Part shown: one piece after another, positions 40,564-50,187 of the stretch
Position numbering within the stretch: the first letter of the stretch is position 1
How the letters are laid out: each line of letters begins with the position of its first letter
Notes under the pieces: generated by a model
What the model saw: the letters and a program-made list of their open reading frames with translations, nothing else
What the model was told of the DNA's origin: nothing
Databases searched by the model: none
From: Bin87 sp965203855
GTDB lineage: Bacteria; Chloroflexota; Dehalococcoidia; Lucifugimonadales; UBA3495
Assembly: GCA_965203855.1 (NCBI GenBank)
Contig: CBDBDN010000009.1
Coordinates: 370,831-434,830, forward strand
Direction of reading: 5' to 3'
DNA: 64,000 bases
Position numbers and translations under genes: made by a program

Positions 40564-43475
40564 GCCAGGGCATCTCGCAGGACTTCCGCCAGATGCAGGG
40601 CCGGCCGGCCGGCGCCATGCTCCACTTGCTGGCGGCAGGAAACGCCCATCACGGCGATTTCCCAATCCGGTTTGGCCGCTACCGCCGGAAAGAGAGACAA
40701 GCTGCCAATCTGCTGCGATATGTCGTAATGCTCCTGCTCAAAGCCGAAAGAACCGGCCATGCCGCAGCAGCCGGCGTTAATCAGCTCCACTTCGTAGCCC
40801 GGCGGCATCCGCAATGCAGCCAGGGCGTGCGATGCGCCAACCATAGCCTTTTGATGGCAATGCCCGTGAAACAGCACCTGCTTGGACAGCTCGGAAAACT
40901 GCCAGTCCAGCCGTCCGGCGGCTTGAGCGTTGACGATGAATTCGTCAAGCAGGAAAGCGTTCTCGGCCACCGCTTCAGCTCGGCCGTCGGCAACCAGTTC
41001 CGGGTATTCATCCCGCAGCGTCAGCAGGCAGCTGGGTTCGCAGCCGACGATGGGTATGCCTTGCTCGGCATAGGCGTACAACGCTGCGATGTTGTCCCTG
41101 GCCTGCTGGCGCGCTTGGTCCAGCAGCCCTTTGGAAATCATCGGCCGGCCGCAGCAGCCGCCGTTGAGCAGTTCCACAGAGTACCCGCCGGCTTCCAACA
41201 GCTGCACCGTGGCAATGCCAATCTCCGGGTAGTTGTAGTTCATAAAAGTGTCGTTGTAGAGGGCAACGGCGCCATACCTGGCCTCAGTAGCGGACCGGGA
41301 CCGCTGGTCAAACCATTCCGGGAACGACTGACGGGCAAAGGTCGGCAGACGGCGTTCCTTACTGATGCCCAGCATCCTGGAGGCCAAGCTGCGGCCCAAA
41401 CCGGAACCGGCCAGCCAGTTGGACACCGGAGCATAACGGCTCCCCAACCGGTTCAGCCCGTTGATATTGGCGAACAGGCGGGAACGCAGCGGAGTTCCGT
41501 GCTGCTCGTGGTAGTGGCTCAGAAACTCGTACTTCAGCTTGGCCATATCCACGCCGGACTCGCATTCCGCCTTGCAGGCTTTGCATTCCAGGCACAGATC
41601 CAGGGCCTGATGTAGCCGGTGGTCGGTGATAGAACCTTCGGCGCCCTCCGGCATCCGCCCGGACAGGGCGGCGCGCAAGAGGTTGGCGCGGCCCCGCGTA
41701 GAATGCTCCTCGTCCCGCGTCGCCATAAAAGAGGGACACATTGAGCCGTCCAGCTTGCGGCAGGCGCCCATCCCGTTGCACATCTCCACGGCGCCGGCGT
41801 AGCCGGCATCGGCCGAGAAATCCAGCGTAGTACCCAGCGCCAGCGGCTGATAAGCCGTGCCGTAACGCAGGTTTTCCGTCATCGGAGGGGTGTCAATTAT
41901 CTTGCCGGGATTCATTATCCCGGACGGATCCCAGGTCTGCTTCAGTTCACGGAATGCGTTATAGATGCGGTCGCCAAACATTTTGCGCGTCCACACGCCG
42001 CGCACGATGCCGTCGCCATGCTCGCCGCTCATGGAGCCGCCAAACTCTTTAATCAGGTCGGCCACCGCGCTGCCGATGGAAACCATCTTGTCAATGCCGT
42101 CCTGGGTTTTCAGGCTGATTAGGGGGCGGATGTGCAGGCAGCCAACGGAAGCGTGGCCGTAGTAGCCGGCGCTGGTGCCATGCTCAACGACGATTTCGTC
42201 GAAGCGGCGGACGAACTCCCCCATAACTTCCGGGTCAACCGCCGGATCCTCTACGAATGGTATCGGCTTGGCGTCCCCTTTGGTGCTCATCAGCAGTCCC
42301 AATCCGCCTTTGCGGACGTTCCACACGGCGGCCTGGCCGGCCCGATCCAGGATGTTGACGCAGGCGTAGGCCAGCCCAATATCCGCTTTGAGGGCGTCCA
42401 TCTTTGCCGTCAACTCGGCGTCGCTTTCGCCGTAAAACTCCACTATCAGCATTGCACCGGGATCGCCCTCTATGAAAGAAAGCAGACGCGACTGGCCCAA
42501 CGCTTGCCGGCAGCGGTCAAGCACCATCTTGTCAATCATCTCAATGGACGACGGTTCATGCCGCAGGACGCGGGTAGTGGCTTCGCTGGCGTCAAAGATG
42601 CTGCGGAAATGCAGCACCGACAAGGCGGTCTGCGTAGGGCGCGGCACCAGGCTCACTTTGGCCTCGGTAACAACGCACAGCGTACCCTCGGAACCTACCA
42701 CCATCCGGGAGAGGTTGACGGGAGCGCCGCCCCGGTCATCATCCAGGATAAATTCATCCAGGTTGTAGCCGCTGACCCGGCGCTGGATTTTGGCGTAAGT
42801 GCGGTCGATTTCGTCCTGCTGCTCGCGGGCAATGCGGAAAACTCCGCGATAGATGTCGCCTTCCAATCCGGCATCACTCAGCCGCGCTTCCAACTGGCGG
42901 GATTCCAGCGGGCCAAAGTGTGCGGACGAGCCGTCGGACAAAACCACATCCAATTCGCGGATATGGTCCAGCGTTTTGCCGTAGATAACCGAATGCGCGC
43001 CGCAAGTGTTATTGCCGATGCCGCCGCCCACGCAGGCCCGGTTGGCCGTAGTCGGATCGGGCGCGTATTGCAGGCCGTAGGGCGTCATCCGGCGGGTCAG
43101 CTGCTCCAGGATGATGCCGGGCTGCACGCGTGCCCATTGCTCCTCAGCGTTGACTTCCAACACATTGTTCAGATACTTGCTGAAATCCAGGACGATGGCA
43201 TGATTAACGGTCTGGCCGGCCAGGCTGGTGCCGCCGGAACGGGGCAATACCGGGATGCTCTCGCGCGCCGCAAAATCCACTACCGCCTGCACATCGGCGG
43301 CGCTGCGGGGAATAACTACGCCCACCGGCTCCATCTGGTAAATGCTGGCGTCGGTGCTGTAAAGCAGGCGGGAATAGGGGTCAAAGCGCACTTCGCCATC
43401 TACGCGGCGCCCCAACTCGTCGGCAATGTCCTGGCGTTCCTTGCCCCGTATCCTGCGCTGCGCTGCCGTCGTCAT
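40560..43475 (-). CDS. FAD-linked D-2-hydroxyacid dehydrogenase fused to Fe-S domain (YdiJ-like)
   Basis: A 971-residue fusion of a GlcD/Dld-type flavoprotein and a GlpC-type electron-transfer half, as in YdiJ, which oxidises D-2-hydroxyglutarate or D-lactate. The FAD domain contains PVLPRSGGTSLAGQTVNHA and CVGGGIGNNTCGAHSVIYGK; FAD-oxidase C domain follows with SGEHGDGIVRGVW. Fe-S ligands are in MCNGMGACRKLDGSMCPSF and DLCLECKACKAECESG. The C-terminal part has two CCG motifs, LLNGGCCGRPMISKG and LINAGCCGMAGSFGFE. GAGGAGG lies nine bases before the ATG at 43475. Its stop shares the CTAG with the opposing gene. Confidence 0.93.
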   Translation of the reverse strand: MTTAAQRRIRGKERQDIADELGRRVDGEVRFDPYSRLLYSTDASIYQMEPVGVVIPRSAADVQAVVDFAARESIPVLPRSGGTSLAGQTVNHAIVLDFSKYLNNVLEVNAEEQWARVQPGIILEQLTRRMTPYGLQYAPDPTTANRACVGGGIGNNTCGAHSVIYGKTLDHIRELDVVLSDGSSAHFGPLESRQLEARLSDAGLEGDIYRGVFRIAREQQDEIDRTYAKIQRRVSGYNLDEFILDDDRGGAPVNLSRMVVGSEGTLCVVTEAKVSLVPRPTQTALSVLHFRSIFDASEATTRVLRHEPSSIEMIDKMVLDRCRQALGQSRLLSFIEGDPGAMLIVEFYGESDAELTAKMDALKADIGLAYACVNILDRAGQAAVWNVRKGGLGLLMSTKGDAKPIPFVEDPAVDPEVMGEFVRRFDEIVVEHGTSAGYYGHASVGCLHIRPLISLKTQDGIDKMVSIGSAVADLIKEFGGSMSGEHGDGIVRGVWTRKMFGDRIYNAFRELKQTWDPSGIMNPGKIIDTPPMTENLRYGTAYQPLALGTTLDFSADAGYAGAVEMCNGMGACRKLDGSMCPSFMATRDEEHSTRGRANLLRAALSGRMPEGAEGSITDHRLHQALDLCLECKACKAECESGVDMAKLKYEFLSHYHEQHGTPLRSRLFANINGLNRLGSRYAPVSNWLAGSGLGRSLASRMLGISKERRLPTFARQSFPEWFDQRSRSATEARYGAVALYNDTFMNYNYPEIGIATVQLLEAGGYSVELLNGGCCGRPMISKGLLDQARQQARDNIAALYAYAEQGIPIVGCEPSCLLTLRDEYPELVADGRAEAVAENAFLLDEFIVNAQAAGRLDWQFSELSKQVLFHGHCHQKAMVGASHALAALRMPPGYEVELINAGCCGMAGSFGFEQEHYDISQQIGSLSLFPAVAAKPDWEIAVMGVSCRQQVEHGAGRPALHLAEVLRDALA

Positions 43476-43700
43476 CTGCGGTGCCTCCTCGCGGCGGGTT
43501 TGCCCGCCCGTCGGGTACAGGTTAGCGCAACGAAGCGGGCGGGGCAACTTGCCAACCGCCGGAAATCCCGGTTTTACGGGCGGCGTCGGTTGGCAGATCC
43601 CGGAACCGGCCTTTGCCGTTGCCGCCGCCGCCATCTCTGCGCTATGCTGTGCCGGTGAATGCTTATCGGCTTGCGACCAGAAGCATAAGGAGTTGACGGA

Positions 43701-44597
43701 TTGACTGATCAGATTGGCTTTATCGGCCTGGGCCGCATGGGGCTGCCGATGGCGTACAACCTGCTGCGGGAGGGGTACAACTTATCCGTCCATAACCGCA
43801 GCCAGGCCAAAGTGCGCCAGATTGCAGACGCCGGCGCCACCGCAGCCGCATCCGCCGCCGAAATCATCGCCGGCTGCGACATTGTGCTGCTGTGCCTGCC
43901 TGATGTGGCGACTTGTGAAAAAGTGCTGCTGGATGAAGCGTTGCCCTATGCTCGCCCCGGCCAGATTATCGTTGACCACAGCACCGTTGGAGCGGCCACT
44001 TCCCAAGCCTGCGCCGCCGCCGCTGAAGCGCGCGGCGCAATGTTCCTGGACGCCCCCATCAGCGGCGGCACTGAGCGCGCTGCGGACGGCGCTCTCACCA
44101 TCATGGTAGGCGGCCCGGATGAAGCCTATGCGCGCGCCCGGCCCCTGTTTGATGTGATGGGCGCCGTAGTCCGCCATGTCGGCCCTACCGGCGCTGGCAC
44201 CGCCGCCAAACTGGTGAACCAGCTGCTGGTCGGCATCCACAAGGTGGCCGCCGCCGAAGCAATGCTGCTGGCCGCCAAGTCCGGCGCCGACCCGGCGCTG
44301 GTTTTTGAGCTGGTCAATTCCGGCTGGGGACAAAGCTTCATCTTGGGGCGCAATGCGCCGGCTATGCTGGATCGGGATTTTGAGGGCATCCGCACCCAGC
44401 TGCGGGTCTTTCTCAAAGACCTGGGACTGATACAGGAAATGGCGCGCGGGCTGGACACGCCCACGCCAGCCGGCGACCTGGCCTATCGCCTCTTTCACGA
44501 AGCGGTTGAGCAGGGGCTGGGCGATCTGGACGGCGCCGCCATCGTGCTGCCAATGGAACAGCAGGCCGGCATTCAAGTGCGCCGCAAAGACGGCTGA
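43701..44597 (+). CDS. 3-hydroxyisobutyrate dehydrogenase-like NAD(P) oxidoreductase
   Basis: A 298-residue beta-hydroxyacid dehydrogenase. IGFIGLGRMGLPMAYNLLRE is the Rossmann loop, VDHSTVGAATSQACAAA and FLDAPISGGTERAADGALTI are family signatures, and the catalytic Lys lies in AAKLVNQLLVGIHKVAAAEA. The start is TTG at 43701, since AAGGAG is eight bases before it and no ATG fits. Members reduce tartronate semialdehyde, 3-hydroxyisobutyrate or related acids; which one is unknown. It is divergent from the YdiJ-like gene and 78 bases before an aminotransferase. Confidence 0.9.
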   Translation: MTDQIGFIGLGRMGLPMAYNLLREGYNLSVHNRSQAKVRQIADAGATAAASAAEIIAGCDIVLLCLPDVATCEKVLLDEALPYARPGQIIVDHSTVGAATSQACAAAAEARGAMFLDAPISGGTERAADGALTIMVGGPDEAYARARPLFDVMGAVVRHVGPTGAGTAAKLVNQLLVGIHKVAAAEAMLLAAKSGADPALVFELVNSGWGQSFILGRNAPAMLDRDFEGIRTQLRVFLKDLGLIQEMARGLDTPTPAGDLAYRLFHEAVEQGLGDLDGAAIVLPMEQQAGIQVRRKDG

Positions 44598-44675
44598 CCG
44601 GCGTCAATGCAAATGCGCCGCAACGAACGTCGGATAGAATTACCCGATAAGATGCGATGAATGGAGGTTTCAGAG

Positions 44676-45587
44676 ATGGCCGACGAAATGATGGTTTATT
44701 ACAACGGAACAATGATGCCGGCCAGCCAGGTTGGCCTATCCATCTACGACCGGGGCTTTCTGTACGGCGACGCCGTATTTGACGCTACCCGCACTTTCGG
44801 CGGCAGAACTTTTCGGCTTGACCGCCACATCAACCGCCTCTATGACTCGCTACGCTACCTGCGGATTGACTGCGGGATGAGCAAAGCGGAAATGACAGAG
44901 GCCACCGAAGCGGTCGTGGCCCACAACTACCCGCTGCTGCCCGCCGGACAGGATATGTGGGTAATGCAACGCATCAGCCGGGGCGTGGAAGCGCCCAACC
45001 GGGCCGGCGGCATCACGCCTACTGTCATTATTGAGAGCCACGCCATACCCTTTGCCGCCCGCGCCGCGCTGTACCGCGACGGAGCCCGCGTCAGTACGCC
45101 GTCGGTGCCGCGCGTCCCGCCCCGTTTCCTCAGCCCGCGCGCCAAGACGCACAACTACCTCAATCTGATAATGGGCGAACTGGAAGTCCACGGCGATGAC
45201 CCCAATGCATGGGCCATCCTGCTGGACGAATTCGGCAACCTGACCGAAGGGCGGGGCAGCAACATCTTTCTGGTCAAAGACGGCGTGGCGCTGACGCCCA
45301 AATCGCAGTATGTACTGGAGGGCGTAACCCGCAATCAAACTCTGGAACTGGCCGCCGGCATGGGCATACCCACTCAGGAATGCGACCTGGATTTGTACGA
45401 TGCCTACACCGCCGACGAAGCCTTTCTGACTTCTACCAGTCTGTGCATCTGCCCGGTGTCGGCGGTGAACGGAGCGCTGGTAGGAGACGGCAGAGCGCCG
45501 GGGCCAGTAACGGAGCGGCTGATGACGGCGTTCAGCGACCTGGTGGGGATGGACTTCGCCGAACAGTACCTGGCGCATCTGCCGTAA
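44676..45587 (+). CDS. Class IV PLP aminotransferase (branched-chain/D-amino acid type)
   Basis: A 303-residue fold-type IV aminotransferase. VGLSIYDRGFLYGDAVFDAT opens the fold, the PLP-binding Lys is in PRAKTHNYLNLIMGELEV, and LLDEFGNLTEGRGSNIFLVK and VTRNQTLELAAGMGI are typical. LTSTSLCICPVSAVNG contacts the phosphate. Branched-chain aminotransferase, D-alanine transaminase and aminodeoxychorismate lyase share these motifs, and I cannot separate them safely. GGAGG eight bases before the ATG at 44676 rules out the ATG at 44661. Confidence 0.88.
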   Translation: MADEMMVYYNGTMMPASQVGLSIYDRGFLYGDAVFDATRTFGGRTFRLDRHINRLYDSLRYLRIDCGMSKAEMTEATEAVVAHNYPLLPAGQDMWVMQRISRGVEAPNRAGGITPTVIIESHAIPFAARAALYRDGARVSTPSVPRVPPRFLSPRAKTHNYLNLIMGELEVHGDDPNAWAILLDEFGNLTEGRGSNIFLVKDGVALTPKSQYVLEGVTRNQTLELAAGMGIPTQECDLDLYDAYTADEAFLTSTSLCICPVSAVNGALVGDGRAPGPVTERLMTAFSDLVGMDFAEQYLAHLP

Positions 45588-45642
45588 GCGCGCCAGACCT
45601 CGCAGCACACTTTGGCGCGCTTGTGGTACACTGGCTGCCGCG

Positions 45643-46098
45643 ATGGGTGATTGGTGGGAAAATCAATGGCTGCGCCGTCATGCTACGGCGGCGCCGTTTG
45701 GGATACTGGCAACCGCGCTGCTGCTGGCTTTCTACCTGGAAAAGTGGCAATGGCACGGGCGGAGCAGCTGGGAGCTGGCAACGGCGCAGGTAGATATAGG
45801 CGCAGTGCTGTACGCCGCCGCAGCCATGCTGGCAGAACGAGGAGTAAGGCTTATGTTCTGGGCATTAGACCAAAGACGAAAATGGCGCGCCAAGTGGCGT
45901 GCCGAAGCCATCGCCGAGGGCCACGCAGAAGGAATCGCTCAAGGGATTGCCGAGGGCCGCGCCGAGGGGCAAGCCGAAGGCCGAATTGCAGGGCAAGCCG
46001 AAACACAGCAACGCTACGACGAATGGCTGGCCAGGGTGTCCCAGGAAAAAGGCATCCCGCTGGACGATTTGCTACCGCCTGAACCTGACGACTGCTGA
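45643..46098 (+). CDS. Small membrane protein with alanine/glutamate-rich repeat helix
   Basis: A 151-residue protein with two hydrophobic stretches (about 17-33 and 48-66), then a highly charged helix with 4-residue repeats of the type A-E-G-x (AEAIAEGHAEGIAQGIAEG and GRAEGQAEGRIAGQAE, about 87-123). Such A/E/G repeats are common in C-terminal tails of Rpn-type nucleases and in small Chloroflexota membrane proteins, but no domain is recognised here. It begins 55 bases after the aminotransferase and is convergent with the SGNH hydrolase gene. No function is assigned. Confidence 0.6.
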   Translation: MGDWWENQWLRRHATAAPFGILATALLLAFYLEKWQWHGRSSWELATAQVDIGAVLYAAAAMLAERGVRLMFWALDQRRKWRAKWRAEAIAEGHAEGIAQGIAEGRAEGQAEGRIAGQAETQQRYDEWLARVSQEKGIPLDDLLPPEPDDC

Positions 46099-46230
46099 TC
46101 ACCCAAATGTTTCGGTGGGGGCGGTTGACCCTGCCATCTCCTGTGCAGTGTGCCGTAACTATGGGCTGTGCTTTTGGGCGGATATTGGCGGGCAATTAGC
46201 GGGGGAGGCAGCAGGCACGTCGGATCAGGA

Positions 46231-47550
46231 TTATTGCACTGTACTCGCCGCGCAAACCTGCGGGTTCTGTTTCAGCCATTCCAGCACGGCTTCCGCCGCC
46301 CACTGGTGGCCCTGCTCATTCCAGTGCGAGTCATTAGGCCAATGCCCTTCCCTTATCTCTCGGCCTTGGCGGCGAATGTAATCATACTGGCTGATAACCG
46401 GAATGCGCTGTGCTACGGCCAAGTCGTTAAGTACCCCAAAACCGGCGTTATCCCGGCCGCCCATAGCGTACGCAGCCAGAATAACCAGCGCAGCGCCGTC
46501 GCGCTCAGTGCGAGCCTTGAATTCCCGCAGGGCCAGGCCAGTGATGGTGATGGCCTCCTGGTAGATGGGTGCCGGATTTTCTTTGGTGAACTCCTCGTCA
46601 TATACCTGCCGGAATCGTAGCGGTCTCGGCTCCAGTCCATCCAGCAAATCCTCCGGATAGTCAAGCCCTTGGCGGAGGGCTTCCAAGTTTCGGATTACCC
46701 GACGCTCATACATTGACTCACTAAACAAGTTTTCATGCCAGTCCTCTAGCCTGGTCGCAAACCAGGAGAATCGGCTGGCACGGTTTAGAATGCGTACATC
46801 CAAAGGAATGCGTGACGGCACGATGAATTGCCGATAATCAGGGTCCGGCGGATGCAGCTCCAGAGATCCGTCATCGCGCAGTGTGGCGCTGAGATGAGGA
46901 TGCCTACCAGGCGCTAACCCGTGCCATATCATTTTCAAATGGGGTGAATTGTCCCTAAAGTCGTTAGGGATAAAGACCAGAACCACCAGATTTGGATACA
47001 ACTTGCGCGCGTATTGTTCGTAAAACGGCAGCTGATTAAATTGGCCGGTGTTCAAGTAGCCAAAAGCCGACGCGGTGATGTCTTGGTGCGGCAATACTGC
47101 TCGGCTCAACTTTTCCAGTTGCACCTGTACCTTGTCGTCAATGGAAACCTCCTGCGCATCCACAAAGGAATCCCCAATTATGCTGATGTGGCAGCCGGCT
47201 GCCGCTTGTTCAGGAGCGATCGGCTCCCGGTCCAAAAAACCCAAGCTGTTGCTGTAAGTAACCGTCCAGAAATCGGTCCCGTTCGTCCAGCGAATTGCAG
47301 CATTGGGCTCCCACAGAATGCCCACGCCGGGAACAAACTGCGTGGGTCGTTCCGGGTTCATAAACGGCCTCGTCAGCCGGAAGTAGGCTTCGCCGGCAGC
47401 CCCAATCAGCGCCAAACCGACGATAGTCAGCAGCATATTCCAGCCAATCAGCCTGGCCAGCCGCCAAAGTCGGCGGGCGTGAAGGTAATCCATCGGCACT
47501 AATCGGTGCCACATCCACATTATCCGTAAGCTCCAATCCCATGACGACAT
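46231..47550 (-). CDS. Membrane-anchored SGNH-hydrolase-like protein (AlgX/AlgJ type)
   Basis: A 439-residue protein. A membrane helix near 36-56 (IGWNMLLTIVGLALIGAAGE) is followed by an SGNH/GDSL-type domain: the nucleophile Ser in ISIIGDSFVDAQEVS, the oxyanion Gly/Asn in FGYLNTGQFNQLP and LVVLVFIPNDFRDN, and the D-x-x-H pair in HWPNDSHWNEQGHQWAAEAV. AlgX/AlgJ-like proteins acetylate or deacetylate exported polysaccharides. The start at 47550 was taken because AGGA lies six bases before it and a TGC-TATACT box (47599-47607) would begin the transcript just upstream. An ATG at 47493 is also possible. Confidence 0.78.
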   Translation of the reverse strand: MSSWDWSLRIMWMWHRLVPMDYLHARRLWRLARLIGWNMLLTIVGLALIGAAGEAYFRLTRPFMNPERPTQFVPGVGILWEPNAAIRWTNGTDFWTVTYSNSLGFLDREPIAPEQAAAGCHISIIGDSFVDAQEVSIDDKVQVQLEKLSRAVLPHQDITASAFGYLNTGQFNQLPFYEQYARKLYPNLVVLVFIPNDFRDNSPHLKMIWHGLAPGRHPHLSATLRDDGSLELHPPDPDYRQFIVPSRIPLDVRILNRASRFSWFATRLEDWHENLFSESMYERRVIRNLEALRQGLDYPEDLLDGLEPRPLRFRQVYDEEFTKENPAPIYQEAITITGLALREFKARTERDGAALVILAAYAMGGRDNAGFGVLNDLAVAQRIPVISQYDYIRRQGREIREGHWPNDSHWNEQGHQWAAEAVLEWLKQNPQVCAASTVQ

Positions 47551-47598
47551 ACGTGATCCTGCCGCATATGCACATTGTGGCAAAGAAAACCGGGAATC

Positions 47599-47607
47599 AG
47601 TATAGCA
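47599..47607 (-). promoter_or_regulatory. Extended -10 promoter of the SGNH hydrolase gene
   Basis: On the minus strand TGC-TATACT forms an extended -10 element about 50 bases before the start codon at 47550. It resembles the leuS box at 13294. Confidence 0.5.
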
Positions 47608-47809
47608 TATTGCCGTGAAATAGCTCTTTGCCGACGCGGGGCAGCGTTTCTTTCTAGCGGCGCTACCACCCGACTTCGGCTTTCGCCGGAGAGACGCACT
47701 GACGCGACCGGAGGTTGACTTTTGCGGCATTAGAGATTACACCGACTAGATGGCAGCGTTGCTGATTGCTGCTGCCATACCCGTCTCACAACGCACATGG
47801 AGGCCAGTT

Positions 47810-48742
47810 ATGACCGAATATCTGCCTGGAATCGTTGAACCCGGCCAAGAGGCCGTGCAACTTGCCGCCGGCTTTGCCTTTACCGAAGGGCCGTTGTGGC
47901 ATCCTGACGGCTATTGGCTGTTCGTGGATTTGCGCCGAGACCCGCCGGTGATACACCGGCTGGCGCCGGATGGCGGCGTTCCCGAAATCGTCCGCGAACC
48001 CAGCGGCGGCGCTAACGGGATGACATTTGACCTCCAGGGCCGCCTGCTGATGTGCGAGGGCGACAACCGCCGTATCACCCGGATGGAGTCCGACCGGATG
48101 GAATCCGACGGCGCCATCACCGTGCTGGCCGACCGCTGGAACGGCAAACGGCTGCATCGCCCCAACGACATCGTTACCCGCAGCGACGGCAGCATCTATT
48201 TTACCAATCCCAGCAGCCGCATTCCGCCGGAGGAGCAGGAGATTGAGTTCGCCGGCGTCATCCAGCGCATCGCGCCCGACGGCAGCATTAGCGCGGAGGC
48301 TACCGACCTGGACTTTCCCAACGGCATCGCCTTTGCGCCCGATGAAAGCGTGCTGTATGTGTCCAATACCCGCAAAATGGGCGAGCGCACCGACCAGTAT
48401 TGGGACGGCACGGTCAAGCCGAACCAGTACATTCAGGCTTACGATGTGGCCGCCGATGGTTCGTTGAACAACAGCCGCCGCTTTGGGGATATGGCCTCTG
48501 CCGAGGACGGCGTGCCCGACGGGATGAAAGTGGATGCGGCGGGACGGGTGTATTGCACCGGTTCCGGCGGCGTGTGGGTATTTGCGCCGGACGGGGAGCA
48601 TCTGGGCGTCATCCGGCTGCCGGAGATACCGGCCAACTGCGCTTTCGGCGGCGCCGATTTCCGCACGATGCTGTTCACGGCCCGTACCTCGGTGTACACG
48701 CTGCGGATGACGACGCCGGGGGCGCCGCTGCCGCGGGAGTAA
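47810..48742 (+). CDS. SMP-30/gluconolactonase-family lactonase
   Basis: A 310-residue six-bladed beta-propeller hydrolase. GFAFTEGPLWHPDGYWLFVD carries the first metal ligand Glu, CEGDNRRITRM and GKRLHRPNDIVTRSDGSIYF the Asn ligand, LDFPNGIAFAPDESVLYVSN a second Asn region, and GVPDGMKVDAAGRVYCTGSG the catalytic Asp. It would open sugar or other lactones. GGAGG stands seven bases before the ATG at 47810. It is followed by two opposing palindromic repeats and an amine oxidase gene. Confidence 0.92.
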   Translation: MTEYLPGIVEPGQEAVQLAAGFAFTEGPLWHPDGYWLFVDLRRDPPVIHRLAPDGGVPEIVREPSGGANGMTFDLQGRLLMCEGDNRRITRMESDRMESDGAITVLADRWNGKRLHRPNDIVTRSDGSIYFTNPSSRIPPEEQEIEFAGVIQRIAPDGSISAEATDLDFPNGIAFAPDESVLYVSNTRKMGERTDQYWDGTVKPNQYIQAYDVAADGSLNNSRRFGDMASAEDGVPDGMKVDAAGRVYCTGSGGVWVFAPDGEHLGVIRLPEIPANCAFGGADFRTMLFTARTSVYTLRMTTPGAPLPRE

Positions 48743-48754
48743 AGCAATCCTTTC

Positions 48755-48850
48755 CGTCATTCCGGATTGCGCCGGAATCCAGAGCAGCTGCTAAAGTCAA
48801 CGGTCGGGTTACGACAGCGACCGGATTCTGGATTGCGCCGGAATGACGGT
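48755..48850. repeat. Two dispersed palindromes in opposite orientation (MITE-like unit)
   Basis: CCGTCATTCCGGATTGCGCC plus GGAATCCAGA at the left and TTCTGGATTGCGCCGGAATG plus ACGG at the right form terminal inverted repeats around about 45 bases. The right copy overlaps codons upstream of the amine oxidase start. Confidence 0.75.
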
Positions 48851-48899
48851 TGTTGAAGCGACGTACCAGTGCTGGAGCAGCATCAGCAAGGAATTACCT

Positions 48900-50030
48900 A
48901 TGCGCGAGTTTGACGCTATCGTTATCGGAGTGGGCGGCATGGGCAGCGCCGCCCTGTATCATTTGGCCCGGCGCGGCTGGCGGGTGTTGGGGCTGGAACG
49001 CTATGACATCCCCAACGAAATGGGTTCGTCGCACGGCATCAGCCGGATGATACGGCTGGCCTATCATGAGGATCCGTCTTATGTGCCGCTGTTGTACCGG
49101 GCTTACGAACTCTGGCAGCAGCTGGAGAATTTGGCCGGCGAGCGGCTGCTGGTCAGCACCGGATGCCTGCGCGGCGGCGTAGGCGCCAGCCGCCTGCTGG
49201 AAGGTTCGCTGGCCACCGTGCGCCAGCATAATCTGCCTTACCGGATGCTTTCCGGCCCCGAAGTTAATCGGGAATGGCCGGGCTACCAACTGCCGGAGGA
49301 TGCCGAGATGCTGTACGAACAGCAGGGCGGCTTCGTCCTGTCAGAGCGCTGCATCGTAGCCCACGCGTCCGCCGCCCTGGACTTGGGCGCCGAGCTGCAC
49401 GGGCGCGAGGCGGCGCTGGACTGGGAACCGACGGCGGCCGGCGGCGTCATCGTAACTACCGACCGGGATACCTACGCCGCCCGCCGGCTGGTCGTAACCG
49501 CCGGCGCCTGGGCCGGCAAGGTTGCGCCGCAAGTCGCCAAGTATGCCGTACCGGAACGGCAGGTGCTGGGCTGGTTTGCGCCCTATCGCCCGGAACTGTT
49601 CCGGCCGGCCAACTTTCCGGTGTTCGGGATGGAAGTTGCGGAGGGGCGGTTCTACGGGTTTCCGTCCTACGGCATTCCCGGTTTCAAGCTGGGGATGTTC
49701 AACCATTTTCGGGAGCCGGTTGACCCGGATACGATGGCGCGGGAGCCTAACGCGCGGGACGAAGCGGCGCTGCGGCAGTTCACGGAACGCTATTTTCCGG
49801 AAGCGGCCGGCCCCACGCTGGCCCTGAAAACCTGTATGTTCACCAACACCCCGGACGAGCATTTCATCATTGACACGCTGCCCGACCATCCGCAGGTATC
49901 GGTAGCCGCCGGCTTTTCGGGGCATGGGTTCAAGTTTGCCAGCGTAGTCGGCGAGATAATGGCCGACCTGGCGGAACACGGCAGCACGCCGCACGACATC
50001 GGGCTGTTCCGGCTGGGGCGGTTTGAGTGA
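48900..50030 (+). CDS. Sarcosine oxidase / N-methyltryptophan oxidase-like flavoenzyme
   Basis: A 376-residue MSOX-family oxidase. AIVIGVGGMGSAALYHLARR is the FAD loop. SSHGISRMIRLAYHEDPSYV is the family start of the substrate domain, and the covalent-FAD Cys lies in ALKTCMFTNTPDEHFIID. AAGFSGHGFKFASVVGEIMA closes the fold. It would oxidise N-methyl amino acids to amino acid, formaldehyde and H2O2. AAGGA is eight bases before the ATG at 48900. Confidence 0.93.
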   Translation: MREFDAIVIGVGGMGSAALYHLARRGWRVLGLERYDIPNEMGSSHGISRMIRLAYHEDPSYVPLLYRAYELWQQLENLAGERLLVSTGCLRGGVGASRLLEGSLATVRQHNLPYRMLSGPEVNREWPGYQLPEDAEMLYEQQGGFVLSERCIVAHASAALDLGAELHGREAALDWEPTAAGGVIVTTDRDTYAARRLVVTAGAWAGKVAPQVAKYAVPERQVLGWFAPYRPELFRPANFPVFGMEVAEGRFYGFPSYGIPGFKLGMFNHFREPVDPDTMAREPNARDEAALRQFTERYFPEAAGPTLALKTCMFTNTPDEHFIIDTLPDHPQVSVAAGFSGHGFKFASVVGEIMADLAEHGSTPHDIGLFRLGRFE

Positions 50031-50103
50031 TGGCGGCGGTACGGTTCGGCCAACGGGCAAAGGCATACTGCCGGCGAAAATTGCCCCGATGACGCCCGGC
50101 CGG

Positions 50104-50133
50104 TTGACATCCGATGCCGGCATACTTTATCCA
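50104..50133 (+). promoter_or_regulatory. Promoter-like TTGACA before the methylase gene
   Basis: A perfect TTGACA (50104-50109) is followed 18 bases later by TATCCA (50128-50133), a weak -10. It suggests that the methylase gene has its own promoter, separate from the amine oxidase. Confidence 0.45.
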
Positions 50134-50187
50134 ATAGATTGGATTTCACTAGCCGGGATTTCACGGCATCGTTGGACGGGCATCGCT

